The notes beneath the pieces were generated by a model. It ran no database searches. It was not told the DNA's origin and worked only from the letters and a program-made list of their open reading frames with translations. Of a stretch of 6,600 nt of DNA, positions 5,917 through 6,600 are shown one piece after another (the first letter of the stretch is position 1; each line of letters begins with the position of its first letter). Source of the stretch: UBA7803 sp041686955 (lineage in GTDB: Bacteria; Pseudomonadota; Gammaproteobacteria; Pseudomonadales; Azotimanducaceae); the NCBI GenBank assembly GCA_041686955.1, contig JAWLCV010000135.1:1-6600 (forward strand). The letters are read 5' to 3'. The translations under genes were made by a program, and so were the position numbers.

Positions 5917-6600
5917 ATGAACAATCCGCACATCTCCGAGCAATACGACGCGGAGCTCGCTGCCGTCCGAAACCTGCTCATGGAAATGGGCGGTCTGGTG
6001 GAGCAGCAGGTGCACGACGCGAGCCAGGCGCTCATCAATCAGGACGACGAGCTCGCCGCCAAGGTCCGGGAAAGCGACCGGCGCATCAACCAGCTCGAGG
6101 TGGAAATCGACGAGCAGTGCAGCCACATCATCGCCCGGCGCCAACCGGCGGCCACCGATCTCAGAACCCTCATCAGCATCATGAAGGCCAGCACGGACCT
6201 GGAGCGGATCGGTGACGAGTCGGGCCGAATCGCCAAGATGGCCCAGGCGCTCTCGAGCATGGAATACCCCAGCGACCAGTACGGCGACATCCGCGAGATG
6301 GCCGCGCTCACCGAGCAGATCGTCGCCAGCAGCCTGGACGCCTTCGCCCGGCTGGACCCGGACGGCGCCCTGAAGGTGATCGACGCCGACGAGCAGATCG
6401 ACGACCACTACAACAACATCGTCCGCCAGCGCGGCTCCAGCATGCGCGAAGGTTCCGCCGACATCGACCGCGCCATGAACGTCATCTGGGCGGCGAGGTC
6501 GCTGGAGCGGATCGGCGACCACGCGAAGAACATCTCCGAGTACGTGGTGTATCTGGTCAAGGGCAAGGACGTGCGGCATTCGGGCACGCTGCGCGGCTGA
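5917..6600 (+). CDS. phoU: Phosphate signalling and transport regulator PhoU
   Basis: This 227-residue cytoplasmic protein resembles PhoU, the negative regulator that links Pst transporter state to the PhoR kinase and restrains phosphate uptake. E. coli PhoU has about 241 residues. The tandem PhoU fold is visible as two all-helical halves. Each has a matching motif: LERIGDESGRIAKMA (95-109) and LERIGDHAKNISEYV (196-210), 101 residues apart. E96/D100 and E197/D201 are the ExxxD-type acidic residues that bind metal clusters in known PhoU structures. The N-terminal ISEQYDAELAAVRNLLMEMG is a typical PhoU first helix, and KGKDVRH near the end matches the family. The gene follows pstB by 35 bp with its own ribosome site, and its TGA is the last codon of the window. 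No C-terminal truncation is apparent, and nothing downstream can be seen. Confidence 0.97.
   Translation: MNNPHISEQYDAELAAVRNLLMEMGGLVEQQVHDASQALINQDDELAAKVRESDRRINQLEVEIDEQCSHIIARRQPAATDLRTLISIMKASTDLERIGDESGRIAKMAQALSSMEYPSDQYGDIREMAALTEQIVASSLDAFARLDPDGALKVIDADEQIDDHYNNIVRQRGSSMREGSADIDRAMNVIWAARSLERIGDHAKNISEYVVYLVKGKDVRHSGTLRG

Overview
This window holds a phosphate-specific transport (pst) operon, with all genes on the + strand: the 3' end of a phoR-type sensor kinase gene, then pstS, pstC, pstA, pstB and phoU. The last base of the window is the last base of the phoU stop codon. The sequence is strongly GC-rich and codes almost wall to wall. The PstS sequence, the very large PstC and PstA, and a kinase joined to pstS suggest a high-GC proteobacterium, probably a gammaproteobacterium with Pseudomonas-like or Ectothiorhodospiraceae-like Pst proteins. 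That placement rests on remembered family resemblance, not on a search.

Layout: phoR C-terminus (2-142), pstS (139-1113), pstC (1124-3310), pstA (3313-5013), pstB (about 5021-5881), phoU (5917-6600). Gaps are -4, 10, 2, 7 and 35 bp. No stretch longer than 35 bp lacks a gene. I see no Pho box, no sigma-70 promoter and no rho-independent terminator anywhere. Transcription most likely enters from upstream of phoR and runs through the whole set.

How the genes work together: PstS binds inorganic phosphate in the periplasm. PstC and PstA form the membrane channel, and a PstB dimer hydrolyses ATP to drive import. In the known Pho system, PhoU and the transporter signal phosphate sufficiency to the kinase PhoR, which otherwise phosphorylates PhoB. 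Finding phoR and phoU at the two ends of one apparent transcript fits this circuit.

The system itself is well known. The parts worth a second look are structural. PstC carries a periplasmic insert of about 365 residues with seven regularly spaced, propeller-like repeats, plus an extra transmembrane hairpin. PstA carries a periplasmic insert of about 260 residues with a predicted coiled-coil hairpin. The tail of pstB is AT-rich, contains an A7 run, and is open in the -1 frame straight into phoU. I found no CRISPR array, mobile element, RNA gene or defence system.
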